This document shows positions 51,101 through 60,385 of a stretch of DNA of 64,000 nt, piece after piece. Location: contig NZ_CP130044.1 in NCBI RefSeq assembly GCF_030505395.1, forward strand, positions 3,605,001 to 3,669,000, given 5' to 3'. Origin of the DNA: Asticcacaulis sp. ZE23SCel15. GTDB lineage: Bacteria > Pseudomonadota > Alphaproteobacteria > Caulobacterales > Caulobacteraceae. Made by a program: the position numbers and the translations under genes. The notes beneath the pieces are model-generated. The model did not search any database, was not told the origin of the DNA, and worked only from the letters and a program-made list of their open reading frames with translations. The stretch's first letter is position 1, and the number at the start of each line of letters is the position of its first letter.

Positions 51101-51492
51101 GCGCCTATCTGCTGATGGCCGGATCGACCAACCATATGCAAAGCCGCATCACCAATGGCGAAGTTATCGTGACCTATACCGACGGCACAACGGCGAAGCT
51201 GACCCTACGCAACCCTGACAATTGGTGGCCGATCGAGCGCGACTATTTCATCGACGACTATCAGTTCCGCCTGTGCGGCGAAGCCCCCGTCCGGGTCGAT
51301 CTGAAAACGGGTAAGGTCTGGGTGCCGGGGCCGGATAGCAAAGGCCGCAAGGACCGCGAAAAGATCGACGGCGGGGCGGCCAATGTGCTTAGCGTCAATC
51401 TCGATCCGTCGAAAACCCTCAAAAACCTGAGCGTGCGCGCCGTCGCCAATGAGGTGGTCATCGGCCTGATGGGAGTCAGTCTGGAAAGATAG
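48115..51492 (+). CDS. DUF4450-type large exported enzyme
   Basis: 1125 residues from ATG 48115 (GAGGAAA upstream). A signal peptide (about 1-33, ending VLAQ) is present. The N-terminal domain (NGAEYFNRALYGGHTAFRVDAGDKPEFSLYLPGRGGNVRLG) matches the DUF4450 pattern. Further on come an (alpha/alpha)6-like domain (GITHGAIAWRARLLGWRGPYALDALGWHDRAR, ATNLARNPVGLHTNGDLSNTHYDMNIGFFDAMFRH) and a C-terminal domain (VGVPKLRIESLLGGHAEIRIVWSG). It is probably a glycoside hydrolase acting outside the cell on pectin. It follows the preceding enzyme by 37 bp; the two may work together. Confidence 0.75.
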   Translation: MYRNLRSNAALWCLLMAAPALSYSPQVLAQSAVPQATRGLAPNLEGQLATPMRYRPEGSDFVIRNGAEYFNRALYGGHTAFRVDAGDKPEFSLYLPGRGGNVRLGVRTSAGMKWFNDAATIETRYRPGEMLYTIRDPLLGPNGRIELEVIAYHAVEGLSVRAAGHGLAKGAELVFAFGGGNGVRGKRDGDIGTENVPISEYFQFKPEVAADIRYGLTKQGFTADGKTAGLTGTVSAPVTIRLADAAQWGDPAALLAASEAAINVVVGHVPLSAKPVFLTVQVTRKGAAPELGDYRNVTAGNTGTGPNTVTTIAPYTAKDLSAQFDLSRRHFETLRNRVRTQTPDPHLDAAMGALNVAADALWDVNDTGGGITHGAIAWRARLLGWRGPYALDALGWHDRARQNLNLWTRKQNIQAIPDHVASAEEATNLARNPVGLHTNGDLSNTHYDMNIGFFDAMFRHILWTGDLDYAREVWPTLERHLAWEQRLFRREFGPKNGTEKLPLYEAYAAIWASDDVQYSGGGVAYTTAYNLYHNRMAARLARLIGKDPAPYEAEATLIAKAMKTHLWMEDRGAFGEYKDYLGQQMLHPSYGVWSFYHTMDSGVPDVFEAARMAADIERSFKPLPVTGANVPNDRPYRMLPSTDWMPYSWSINNVVMGENLHTALGLWQAGRADTAYEITRGGILASFFMGIAPGNVGSLNYLDVYRRESQRDFADGAGVMSRTVVEGLFGVKPDALSRTLTLSPGFPAEWNHARLTHPNLTFGFKREGQIETWQVSQAVTRFDKVVLDLPARREGVEAVTVNGQPVQWTALKSVGVPKLRIESLLGGHAEIRIVWSGQAIDSTKASTLATTAPFSQKRQGAFEWYTLDAKPTPPATCPVKAPVWASGTAAVEQVDITSAFNDKVTAIFAPGKYRSPRSPFVSLAMPAQGIGAWAGHVNATANIDDTALRQSGGQITPIKGLNFKTPAGEANNIAFASLWDNYPDQVSVKLTGKAKRAYLLMAGSTNHMQSRITNGEVIVTYTDGTTAKLTLRNPDNWWPIERDYFIDDYQFRLCGEAPVRVDLKTGKVWVPGPDSKGRKDREKIDGGAANVLSVNLDPSKTLKNLSVRAVANEVVIGLMGVSLER

Positions 51493-51839
51493 CGCATCAT
51501 CGTTTCAATATTCGCATATAGTTTCAATTATAGGAACGAAAAGCCCATTGCGGGGCAAATTCAAAGCAAATTCGGCGCCACAATTAAACCACACGCCATC
51601 CCAAAACCTGCCTCATCCACCTCTTGAGATAAGAAATAACATCATCACAACGAAGCATATTTAATCATACAAATCATAGGATTCGTGCCGATTTATTTCA
51701 AATAGACATTTATAAAAAGGCAGCCAAATCACTAATAAAAACATTTGCAGAAAATCCGTCGAAATCGAGCATTTTCGTTTACAGCCGCTCAGACCTAACG
51801 TATCGTTTTTGAAATAATAATCCGATAATAGGGACGGAA
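51493..51839. other. AT-rich upstream region of the pectate lyase gene
   Basis: About 350 bp, clearly AT-richer than the rest of the locus (runs of TTTAAT, AAATAG, ATAATAAT). It should contain the promoter of the PL10-GH28 pair, but no clear -35/-10 or operator could be fixed. No convincing gene. Confidence 0.5.
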
Positions 51840-53135
51840 ATGAAACTGGGCAGATGGTCGGGCGCAATCCCGGTAATCGGAATGGCGTTTACAGCGCACG
51901 CCACGGCGGCGGTCATCGGGATCAATACCCCGGCGCCCGAGGTCAGTGTGACGCGCCTAGGTGAAGTGACTGAGGCGGACCGTGCGGCGTGGAGCGCCTA
52001 TATTCTGAAGTCCGAGCAACAGATGGCCTTTGATCGCGCCACTCTGGCCGCCGAGCTTCAACCCGGTGAAACCGCTCCCCCGCCGCCCACCGCTGGCAGC
52101 GGCAAGATGGCGCTGGGTAAGGACGCCGCCTGGTACGCGACGGCCGAGGCCCGCGCCATAGCCGACACCATCGTCAGCTTTCAGACCCCGTCCGGTGGCT
52201 GGAGCAAGAATCAGGATCGCACCAAGCCGCCGCGCCTCAAAGGCCAGCGCTATAGTAATAATGCCGAGACCATGACGGTCGGCACCGGCAGCTTTGATGA
52301 ACCGCGCGATCGCTTCTGGACCTTTGTGGGCTCACTCGATAACGACGCCACCACCACCGAAATGCGCTTTTTGGGCAAGGTGCAGGCGCAATTGCCGGGC
52401 GCTGAGGGTGATGTCTATCGTGCCAGCATAATCAAGGGCGTGAATTATCTGTTGATGGCGCAGTATCCCAATGGTGGCTGGCCGCAGAACTATCCGCTGG
52501 AAGGCGGATTCCATGACGGCATCACCTTTAATGACAATGCGGTAGCCAAGGCCGCTGACATTTTAGAAGACGTGGCCGAAGGTCATGCCGATTTCGCCTT
52601 CGTGCCCGCCGACCTGCGCCAGAAAGCCGGGGCCGCCAGTGCGCGCGCCGTCAAGATCATTCTGGACTCGCAGGTGGTGGTGAACGGCAAAAAGACCGTC
52701 TGGCCGCAGCAGGTCGATGCCCTGACCTTAAAGCCGATCTCGGCCCGTAACTATGAGCCGCGCTCTCTGGCCAGCGCCGAAAGCAGCGATGTTCTGCTGT
52801 TCCTGATGCGCCAATCCAACCCCTCACCCGAACTCAAAGCGGCGGTCCATACCGGCGTTCAGTGGCTGAAAGATCATGCGATTTACGATGTCGCTTTTAC
52901 CTCGGCCAGCCCCGAAGAGGGCCGCAAGTTGATCGCCAAATCCGGCGCCGGACCGATCTGGTCGCGCAATTACGACATCAAGACCGGCAAACCGATCTTC
53001 GGCGACTGGAGCAAGTTCATCCATAACGATGTCAACGAAATCTCCAAGGGCCGCCGCAACGGCTATTCCTGGTACGGCAATAGCCCGCAAAAGGCCATTG
53101 ACGCCTATCCGGCATGGAAGGCTGCGAACCCGTAA
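51840..53135 (+). CDS. pelA: Pectate lyase, polysaccharide lyase family 10
   Basis: 431 residues with a signal peptide (1-25). The PL10 motifs are clear: GGWSKNQD, YSNNAETMTVG, DNDATTTEMRFL, YPNGGWPQNYPL, FNDNAVAK, WPQQVDALTLKP with RNYEPRSLASAES, and GYSWYG near the end. It cleaves de-esterified polygalacturonate by beta-elimination outside the cell. Its stop overlaps the GH28 start (TAATG), indicating a coupled operon. Confidence 0.92.
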   Translation: MKLGRWSGAIPVIGMAFTAHATAAVIGINTPAPEVSVTRLGEVTEADRAAWSAYILKSEQQMAFDRATLAAELQPGETAPPPPTAGSGKMALGKDAAWYATAEARAIADTIVSFQTPSGGWSKNQDRTKPPRLKGQRYSNNAETMTVGTGSFDEPRDRFWTFVGSLDNDATTTEMRFLGKVQAQLPGAEGDVYRASIIKGVNYLLMAQYPNGGWPQNYPLEGGFHDGITFNDNAVAKAADILEDVAEGHADFAFVPADLRQKAGAASARAVKIILDSQVVVNGKKTVWPQQVDALTLKPISARNYEPRSLASAESSDVLLFLMRQSNPSPELKAAVHTGVQWLKDHAIYDVAFTSASPEEGRKLIAKSGAGPIWSRNYDIKTGKPIFGDWSKFIHNDVNEISKGRRNGYSWYGNSPQKAIDAYPAWKAANP

Positions 53136-54565
53136 TGGCCCCCTTCGTGCGACGCCTTTTCCTGAAGATGACCGGCGCTACGGTAGCTGCGACGGGCTAT
53201 GGCCTGAGCGTGCCAGCACTTGCCGCCGATGGCGATGACATTGCCATTGATGCCCCAAAAGGCCTGACCGACGCGGTTATCCACGCCTCAGCCTACGGTG
53301 CCAAAGGCGATGGCATCACCAATGATACCGCCGCTTTGCAACGGGCCATTGATGCCACCGCAGCAGTCCATGGCACTCTGGTGCTAAAACCCGGCATCTA
53401 TCTGACCGGATCGTTGTTTCTGAAATCCGGCATGGCGCTTCGTCTTGATAAGGGCGTGACCCTGATCGGGTTGCAGGATATCGCGGGCTATCCGGATATG
53501 CCAACGCGCATCGCCGGAATTGAACTATCGTGGCCCTCGGCCCTGCTCAATGTTTATGGCCAAAGCGATATCAAAATTTACGGCGAAGGCACCATCGACG
53601 GCAATGGCAAGGTGTTCTGGGAACGCTTCAATTCCATCCGTTATGATTACGAAGCCCGTGGCCTGCGCTGGGCGGCCGATTATGACGCCAAGCGCCCGCG
53701 TCTGATTCAGATTTATGATTCCCAGCGCATCGAACTGGGCGGCGGCCTGATGCTGACCCGCTCCGGCTTCTGGACGGTGCAGGTCGTCTATTCCAACAAC
53801 GTCAAGGTTTCCGGCATTACGGTACGCAATAATGTCGATGGCAAGGGCCCGTCGACTGATGGCGTGGATATCGATTCCTCCCACACGGTTCTGGTAGAAA
53901 ATGCCGACATCGACGCCAATGACGACGCCCTGTGCCTTAAGGCCGGACGTGACGCTGATGGTTTGCGGGTCAACCGCCCGGCCGAGAATGTCGTCATCCG
54001 CAACTCGACCGTGCGCACCGCCTATGCGGGGATCACGTTTGGGTCGGAAACCTCCGGCGGCATCCGCAATGTCAGGGTTTACGGCCTTAAGGTCGTCGGG
54101 CCGGTTAGGTACGGCATACTGTTTAAATCGGCTGCTACACGCGGCGGCGGCGCGTCAGATATTCGTATCCACGATATTGATGTGGGGCAGGCTGAGACCG
54201 GCATCCGCATCAACCTGAACTGGTTCCCGGCCTATTCCTACGCCAAGATTCCGGACGGGCTGACCGATTACCCGTCCTACTGGACGACGCTGACCACGCA
54301 GGTGCCCAAGGATAAGGGCCTGCCGCAGGTTCACGACATCCATATCTCAAACGTGCGTGGGCGCGGGCTGAAAACCGCCATCGAGCTTGAAGCCTATGCC
54401 GCAGCACCCCTTCGCAATCTTCACTTTGAAGGACTGGATCTGGAAGCCGCGCAGTTCGGCACCATCCGTCACGCCCGCAATGTGCATTTCGCACGCAACC
54501 GCATCACGACCAATGGGGGAACAGTCATCACGGAGAATGCAGATAATATCACTGGCCTGAATTGA
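53135..54565 (+). CDS. Polygalacturonase, glycoside hydrolase family 28
   Basis: 476 residues from ATG 53135. A signal peptide (about 1-30, GLSVPALA) is present. The right-handed beta-helix begins with ASAYGAKGDGITNDTAALQRAID. The GH28 catalytic motifs are DGVDID (STDGVDID) and NDDALCLKAG, then GITFGSETSGG and YGILFKS. It hydrolyses alpha-1,4-galacturonan, probably exo-type, in the periplasm or outside. Starts inside the pelA stop codon. Confidence 0.92.
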   Translation: MAPFVRRLFLKMTGATVAATGYGLSVPALAADGDDIAIDAPKGLTDAVIHASAYGAKGDGITNDTAALQRAIDATAAVHGTLVLKPGIYLTGSLFLKSGMALRLDKGVTLIGLQDIAGYPDMPTRIAGIELSWPSALLNVYGQSDIKIYGEGTIDGNGKVFWERFNSIRYDYEARGLRWAADYDAKRPRLIQIYDSQRIELGGGLMLTRSGFWTVQVVYSNNVKVSGITVRNNVDGKGPSTDGVDIDSSHTVLVENADIDANDDALCLKAGRDADGLRVNRPAENVVIRNSTVRTAYAGITFGSETSGGIRNVRVYGLKVVGPVRYGILFKSAATRGGGASDIRIHDIDVGQAETGIRINLNWFPAYSYAKIPDGLTDYPSYWTTLTTQVPKDKGLPQVHDIHISNVRGRGLKTAIELEAYAAAPLRNLHFEGLDLEAAQFGTIRHARNVHFARNRITTNGGTVITENADNITGLN

Positions 54566-54584
54566 GGGCCCGTTTGCCGCCGAA

Positions 54585-54600
54585 TGACACCGGTGGCGCA
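54585..54600. promoter_or_regulatory. Candidate operator upstream of the TonB receptor
   Basis: TGACACCGGTGGCGCA has an 8-bp palindromic core CACCGGTG and lies 67 bp before the receptor start codon. It could be a LacI/GntR-type operator for pectin genes; no second copy was found in the locus. Confidence 0.35.
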
Positions 54601-54666
54601 GACTACAGAACTTAAATCAAACGACCCGCCTCAAAGGCATGGTCAAAAAAAGGGGTTAAGGAAACC

Positions 54667-57600
54667 ATGACACACAAGGATTTGAAATATTTACTGGGCG
54701 CGTCGACGCTGGCGCTGACGATTGCTATCGGTGGTGGCGCATCGGCTCAAACACCTGCCGCAGCACCTGAAGCCACCGCGACCGATGACGTTCAGGAAGT
54801 CATCGTCGTCGGCGCCCGCAGAGCTGAACAATCGGCCATCAACCGTAAGAAACGCGCTGCCACGGCCCAGGATTTGATCGTCGCCGATGACGTCGGCAAC
54901 TTCCCGGATAAGAACGTCGGTGAAGCCATTTCGCGTATCGCCGGTGTGGCCCTCAGCATTACCGATTCAGGCGATCAGGGGGGCTTTGCCATCCGTGGTC
55001 AGACGGATGATCTGATCCGCATTGAAGTGGACGGCATGTCCATGCTGCCGACCAACTCGCAAAATGGCCGTTCGGTCACGGGTCTGAACGATATGTCTTC
55101 CGACCTGATTAAAAGCGTTGACGTGATCAAGGGCCAGACTGCCGACATGCGCTCCGGCGGCGTCGGGGGGACTGTTAAGATTGAGCAGCGTTCGGGTCTC
55201 GATTTCTCTAAGCCACTGTATAAGCTAAATGTTCAGTACCAGAAGAACACACTGGATGAGACCTGGTCGCCGCGCATCAACGCCATATTCACACGTAAAT
55301 TCCTGGATGGCCGTCTGGGCATCCTGTTCAACGCCACCTATGACGATGCCCGCACCTCAACCGATTTCAACAGTGTCTCGGATAAGCAGGTTGGCTATCA
55401 GCCCTTCGGCGACCACGACAATTCGCCGGAAAAGACCTTCACCACGCCGTATGATCCGGTAGCCGCAGCCGTCACTACCAAGGCCGGTTGTGCCGCCCTG
55501 CCGACCACCGGTATCAATAGCCGCCTGAACTGCTATGCTCAGTGGGAAGACTACGCCCCTTCCCTGCCACGTATGCGACGTGAAAACCGCCGCGATGTGC
55601 GCACCTCATTCCAGTTACGTGCCGACTATCGCCTCACTGATGAACTGACCATTTTCGCATCGTATAACCCGAATATCCGCAAGCAGGATTTTCAGGCCTA
55701 TAATCTGCAAATCATTGCCCCGACAGGCTCCACCAATGCCAGCGGTGTGCTGGCGACCAATATGCGTAATGTGGTGGTCAATGAAAACCACTACATCACC
55801 GAATATGATCTAATCCGGGGCAACGGTGTCACCACTCTGAACTACGACAGCCAGGTGCGTGACATCCAGCGCCGCAACGAGCAGCATTACAGCCAGATCG
55901 GTGCCGACTTCAAAAATGAGAACTGGCTGGCCAAGGCCCGTATCCAGTACGGCTCGGCCAGCGGCGAACGCGAAGACGATGCCTTTAAAATCATCGCCTC
56001 GATCCCCGAAGCTCATTTCTACATGATCCCGGAAAACGGTCTGTGGACATTTGATGTTCCGGCCTTTGATCTCAACAATCCGGCCTCTTACTATCCCACC
56101 GGCACTGACGACCGGCCGACCGCACAGGGTCCACGCCGCGCGGGCGTCTTCCAGAACCCCGGCACCACGGCACGGCTTGAGTACACACCATTTGCCGACG
56201 AAAACAAAGAGCTGAATTATCAGCTTGATATGACACGGAAATTTGACAATTTCGGACCACTAACTTCGATCAAGTTCGGCGCGTCCCACACGGATCGTCA
56301 GAATAAGACCTGGCGTGAAGGCGGCTTTAACATCGCCCCCGGTGTCATGCTGTCACGCGCGCGCAGCCTTGACTATGTGCGCTTCTGTGATCCAGCCATC
56401 GCCACAACCTGTAATTTTGGATCTAGCGTACTGAATACGGTGGCTACCAGCCAAGACCGCCTCGAAAAAGAGCACATGCTGACCCGTGAGCAGTATCAGG
56501 AAATGATCAATAACAGCCTGATCACCCTGCCCGGCGCCAATTATTTTAACGGCATGCCAGATCGCGGCAGCCTGATCAATTCGTGGAAGGCGTTTGACTT
56601 CGATAAGCTGTTTGGCACGCTCGGCAAATATGCCGACCTGAGCCATCATACGCTCGACTGCCTCTATAGCTGTATCGCGTCAGACGGTAACACCTATACC
56701 CGCCCCAGCTATTCGACGACGGAACTGACCAGTTCAGCCTATTTCATGGCTGATTTCGAGACCAAGCTGTTCAATATGGATGTCATGGGTAACCTTGGCG
56801 TCCGTTACCAGAGCATTGAGGTTCAGGCGGCACCATCGGTCAACTTCCAAACCATCACGCTTGACCCCGTAACGATTGCCGCTATTCAGGGCGGGGCTAC
56901 CGGCCTAAGCCCGACCATCACCACCTTTGTGTCGCGCCGGACCACAGAAATCACCCGTAAATCGGAGGACTTTCTGCCGAGCTTTAACCTGGCGGTCTGG
57001 CCGATCGAGGATCAGCTTGTGCTGCGTTATTCGGCGGCCAAGCAGCGCGCGCGCCCAAGCATGACCCAGCTTACTGGCACGTCGGCAGCAACCTGCAACT
57101 ATATGAGCCCCGCCGACCGGGCCACGCTTGAACAACTGGGGACAACCTTCCCCGATTACTGGAGTGATGCCGACCCGGATGCCGAAGCTGAACCCAATGG
57201 CGATAACAGATGTTCGGGCCGTATCGGCAACCCGGAACTCAAAGGCTATGAGGCGACCACCCAAAACCTTTCTCTGGAATGGTATCCGAACCGCGATACT
57301 CAGCTTAGCGTCGCCACCTACTCAATTGATGTCAAAAGCAACCGGCCAGAGGAAGTCACCCTTCCTGAGTATGAACTGGAAGGCAATAATTATATCGCTG
57401 GCACCTATGAAGATGGCGATCCGGGCCTTAAGCAAACCGGTATCGAAGTCGCTGGCCGTACGGCCTTCACCTTCCTGCCGTCGTTCCTGCGTCATACCGG
57501 CGGTGGTTTCAACTATTCTACCACCGACAGCAACGAAAGCTTTACAGCCGTTGATCCGATAAGTGGTAAGCCTCTGCCACCACGCGGTGCCGCGAGCTAT

Positions 57601-58014
57601 TACTACAATATCAACTTCTGGTACGATGACGGTCGCATCAACGCCCGTATCGCTTATCAAAAGCGTGATTTCTATTACGACCGGATCGACGCTTCCGAAG
57701 GCACTAACCGCGTGCCAAACGAAGCTACACAGGATGCCCTTGGCCTTGATCTGCCGCCTTATGGCGGGGCGACCAGCTACTTCAAGACCGTCACCCCAGT
57801 CTATAAGAATGGCTCCAAGTCACTCGATGCCCGTGCATCATACAAGGTTAATAAGAACCTTGAACTGTTCATCGAAGGCAAGAATTTGCTGGATGACACA
57901 GTTACCCGCTACGCCCCGAGCGATATGCGCGATATCGGCGGCGGCGTGCCTTATGTGTTTGATACCCTCTACTATGGTCGCCGTTACTACCTCGGTGTGT
58001 CGACGACCTTCTGA
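54667..58014 (+). CDS. TonB-dependent receptor (oligogalacturonide import)
   Basis: 1115 residues. A signal peptide (about 1-28, ...GGASAQ) precedes a TonB box (EVIVVGAR) and plug (NFPDKNVGEAISRIAGVALSITD, FAIRGQTDDLIRIEVDGMSML), then a long 22-strand-type barrel ending in YYLGVSTTF. It belongs to the large carbohydrate-type TonB receptor subgroup of Caulobacterales. The position between pectin enzymes suggests uptake of oligogalacturonides or rhamnogalacturonan fragments. A strong terminator follows, so expression may end here. Confidence 0.88.
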   Translation: MTHKDLKYLLGASTLALTIAIGGGASAQTPAAAPEATATDDVQEVIVVGARRAEQSAINRKKRAATAQDLIVADDVGNFPDKNVGEAISRIAGVALSITDSGDQGGFAIRGQTDDLIRIEVDGMSMLPTNSQNGRSVTGLNDMSSDLIKSVDVIKGQTADMRSGGVGGTVKIEQRSGLDFSKPLYKLNVQYQKNTLDETWSPRINAIFTRKFLDGRLGILFNATYDDARTSTDFNSVSDKQVGYQPFGDHDNSPEKTFTTPYDPVAAAVTTKAGCAALPTTGINSRLNCYAQWEDYAPSLPRMRRENRRDVRTSFQLRADYRLTDELTIFASYNPNIRKQDFQAYNLQIIAPTGSTNASGVLATNMRNVVVNENHYITEYDLIRGNGVTTLNYDSQVRDIQRRNEQHYSQIGADFKNENWLAKARIQYGSASGEREDDAFKIIASIPEAHFYMIPENGLWTFDVPAFDLNNPASYYPTGTDDRPTAQGPRRAGVFQNPGTTARLEYTPFADENKELNYQLDMTRKFDNFGPLTSIKFGASHTDRQNKTWREGGFNIAPGVMLSRARSLDYVRFCDPAIATTCNFGSSVLNTVATSQDRLEKEHMLTREQYQEMINNSLITLPGANYFNGMPDRGSLINSWKAFDFDKLFGTLGKYADLSHHTLDCLYSCIASDGNTYTRPSYSTTELTSSAYFMADFETKLFNMDVMGNLGVRYQSIEVQAAPSVNFQTITLDPVTIAAIQGGATGLSPTITTFVSRRTTEITRKSEDFLPSFNLAVWPIEDQLVLRYSAAKQRARPSMTQLTGTSAATCNYMSPADRATLEQLGTTFPDYWSDADPDAEAEPNGDNRCSGRIGNPELKGYEATTQNLSLEWYPNRDTQLSVATYSIDVKSNRPEEVTLPEYELEGNNYIAGTYEDGDPGLKQTGIEVAGRTAFTFLPSFLRHTGGGFNYSTTDSNESFTAVDPISGKPLPPRGAASYYYNINFWYDDGRINARIAYQKRDFYYDRIDASEGTNRVPNEATQDALGLDLPPYGGATSYFKTVTPVYKNGSKSLDARASYKVNKNLELFIEGKNLLDDTVTRYAPSDMRDIGGGVPYVFDTLYYGRRYYLGVSTTF

Positions 58015-58039
58015 TTTTAACTAATCATCTCCTGGCCCT

Positions 58040-58073
58040 GTCCGGCCCTGTTTATCAGGGCCGGACCTTTTTT
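58040..58073 (+). terminator. Intrinsic terminator of the TonB receptor gene
   Basis: GTCCGGCCCTG / CAGGGCCGGAC, 11-bp perfect stem (58040-58050, 58056-58066), TTTAT loop, then TTTTTT. Confidence 0.93.
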
Positions 58074-58130
58074 CCTCAGAGAGACCTGCGTTAAGATCGA
58101 CCTGTTTGTTTGCTTAAAGGATTACTTCTC

Positions 58131-60374
58131 ATGAATGTGCGCACGATTATGTTGTCAACCGTCTACGGACTGTCTGTGGCCATGATCGGTGGTATCCCCG
58201 CCTATGCGCAAACGTCTGCCCCCGCAACCGTTGCCGGGATTGAGGCCAGTTGGCTTAAAGCCCCCGCCCGACCCAATCTCAATTTTTCCCCCACCAGCAT
58301 ACCGTCGCGTCAGTCCATGATGTCCGCGCTCGATTATGTGGCTGCGGCCCAAATCGCCGACATGAGCCGCCGCCCCATCCAGCTTTCGACCGGCTCAAAC
58401 CTGTCGGAAATTTCGTCCAACTGGGTGGCTGCCACCTTTTATGTCGGAGCGGCGCGATTAGCCCGCGAGTCCGATAACAAAGATATTCTGCGGTTTCTGA
58501 CCGCCACCGCCGAACACTATAACTACGCCTTTCGCGGCGCGCGGGCCGAGCGCCTGCTGCTCAATGCCGACGATGTGGCGATCGGTGATCTCTATCAGGA
58601 AATCTATGCCCGCCGTGGTCAGCAAGGCGTGATCATGCCCTTGCAGCAGCGTCTGGATTACATGGTCCCGCACCTTAACCGCGTTCAGGAGACGGAGAGC
58701 CTGATCTGGTGGTGGTGCGATGCGCTTTATATGGCCCCGCCCGTTCTGGCGCGTCAGACCGCCCTCACCGGCGATATGAAATACCTGCGCGCTATGGATA
58801 AGGAATGGCGGCGCACAGCAGCCCGCCTGTGGGTCGAAGACGACAGTCTGTTCCTGCGGGATGAGCGCTTTAAGGACGAACACCATAAGGGTGCCACCGG
58901 CCAGCCGATCTACTGGTCGCGCGGTAATGGCTGGGTCATGGGGGGGCTGGCGCGCACGCTGGAGTCCATGCCCGCGGATTTTGAGGGCCGTGAGTTCTAC
59001 GTCACCACCTTCACCAAGATGGCGGGCCGGATCAAGGAACTGCAACGCAGCGACGGCCTGTGGTCGACCGATCTCAACGACCCGAAGTCCTTCCCCGAAG
59101 CTGAAACGTCGGGTTCGGCCTTCTTTGTCTATGCGCTGGCCTGGGGGATCAATCACGGCCTGCTCGACCGCGCGACCTATCAACCGACCGTGCTTAAGGG
59201 CTGGGCGGCGCTGAACAAGCATGTCTTGCCCAACGGTCTGATCGGGGCGGCGCAAAAGACCGGCGACCGGCCGGTACCGACAAAGGCCGAGGATGTTGGG
59301 CCATATGCCACCGGTGCTTACCTGTTGGCCGGAATTGAGATCATGAACCTGGGCAAGCCCGCGCAAGCCCTGCCCGAAGCCGAACCGTCCCGCGATGATG
59401 AAGCCACCATCCTTGCCACCACGCCGCAGCCGATTGCGCCGGTGACGGTAATTGGCGACGAAGAGAAAAAGCGCCGTGACGCCGAAATGAAGGCGACCCG
59501 CGCCCTCGCCTACGATCCGGCGACCCTGAAACGTCCGGCAGCCGTCGAAAAACTGACCCCGCCCGCCGATCAGACCCCGCGCGCTGTCGCCCGCTTTGCG
59601 CCAGAACGGTTTGATGATCTGCTGTGGGAGAATGATAAGGTCGCCCACCGCATTTATGGCCCTGCTCTACAGGCCCGCGAAGCCCCCTCCGGCTCCGGCA
59701 TCGATGTCTGGGCCAAGCGCGTGCGCTACCCCTATATGGATCGTCAGCTTAAGTTCCCCAACTACCACGTCGATCGCGGCGAAGGCTTGGATTATTACGA
59801 TGTCGGCCGTGGCCGCGGCGCCGGTGGGCTTGGCATCTGGTATGACAATAAACTGTGGACATCGCGTAATTTCACCACATATGAGATCCTGAAAACCGGC
59901 GCCGATGAAGCCAAATTCAAGGTCGATTACCGTCCGTGGCCGGTCGATGTCGCGCGCAAGGTCTGGGAGACGCGGACGTTTTCACTACCGCTGGGGTCGA
60001 ACTTCACGCGCATGACCTCGACGATATCGTCGGACACCAAAGACCCGCTGATCGTCGCCATCGGAATCACCAAACGCAAAGGCGATGCAGGCAACGGCAT
60101 TGTCACCAAAGACGCCAAATCCGGAACTTTGAGCTTCTGGGAACCGGCCAGCGTTAACGGCAGCATCGGCATCACCATCGCCGCTGATCCGGCCATGGTC
60201 GAAGGCTTCACTGAGGACGCCGAAAACTACCTGATCCTGCTGAGGGTCACACCGGGCAAGCCGTTCAGCTACTACATGGGCTCCGCCTGGGACGGCGGGC
60301 TTGATTTCAAATCGCGTGAGGCCTGGGACGCTTTTGTGAAGTCCCAGACCTTTTCATTCGCGCCCATTAAGTAA
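58131..60374 (+). CDS. GH105 unsaturated uronyl hydrolase fused to DUF4861
   Basis: 747 residues from ATG 58131, with a signal peptide (about 1-27, GIPAYAQ). The N-terminal GH105 part (about 60-410) has VQETESLIWWWCDALYMAPPVLAR, PIYWSRGNGWVMGGLARTLE and ETSGSAFFVYALAWGIN. A linker rich in charged residues (about 415-490) leads to a DUF4861 domain with FDDLLWENDKVAHRIYGPAL, VDRGEGLDYYDVGRGRGAGG and LWTSRNF. GH105 removes unsaturated galacturonate from rhamnogalacturonan or oligogalacturonide ends. DUF4861 is often found with it; the function of that part is unclear. Confidence 0.88.
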   Translation: MNVRTIMLSTVYGLSVAMIGGIPAYAQTSAPATVAGIEASWLKAPARPNLNFSPTSIPSRQSMMSALDYVAAAQIADMSRRPIQLSTGSNLSEISSNWVAATFYVGAARLARESDNKDILRFLTATAEHYNYAFRGARAERLLLNADDVAIGDLYQEIYARRGQQGVIMPLQQRLDYMVPHLNRVQETESLIWWWCDALYMAPPVLARQTALTGDMKYLRAMDKEWRRTAARLWVEDDSLFLRDERFKDEHHKGATGQPIYWSRGNGWVMGGLARTLESMPADFEGREFYVTTFTKMAGRIKELQRSDGLWSTDLNDPKSFPEAETSGSAFFVYALAWGINHGLLDRATYQPTVLKGWAALNKHVLPNGLIGAAQKTGDRPVPTKAEDVGPYATGAYLLAGIEIMNLGKPAQALPEAEPSRDDEATILATTPQPIAPVTVIGDEEKKRRDAEMKATRALAYDPATLKRPAAVEKLTPPADQTPRAVARFAPERFDDLLWENDKVAHRIYGPALQAREAPSGSGIDVWAKRVRYPYMDRQLKFPNYHVDRGEGLDYYDVGRGRGAGGLGIWYDNKLWTSRNFTTYEILKTGADEAKFKVDYRPWPVDVARKVWETRTFSLPLGSNFTRMTSTISSDTKDPLIVAIGITKRKGDAGNGIVTKDAKSGTLSFWEPASVNGSIGITIAADPAMVEGFTEDAENYLILLRVTPGKPFSYYMGSAWDGGLDFKSREAWDAFVKSQTFSFAPIK

Positions 60375-60385
60375 GGATTACCGCC

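Noticed and set aside
51661-51867. 68-codon minus-strand frame before pelA
   Set aside because: Overlaps the pelA start codon and has no ribosome site; composition fits a non-coding AT-rich promoter region.
58458-59648. 396-codon minus-strand frame inside the GH105 gene
   Set aside because: Antisense to a clearly recognised enzyme, with no family pattern or ribosome site of its own.
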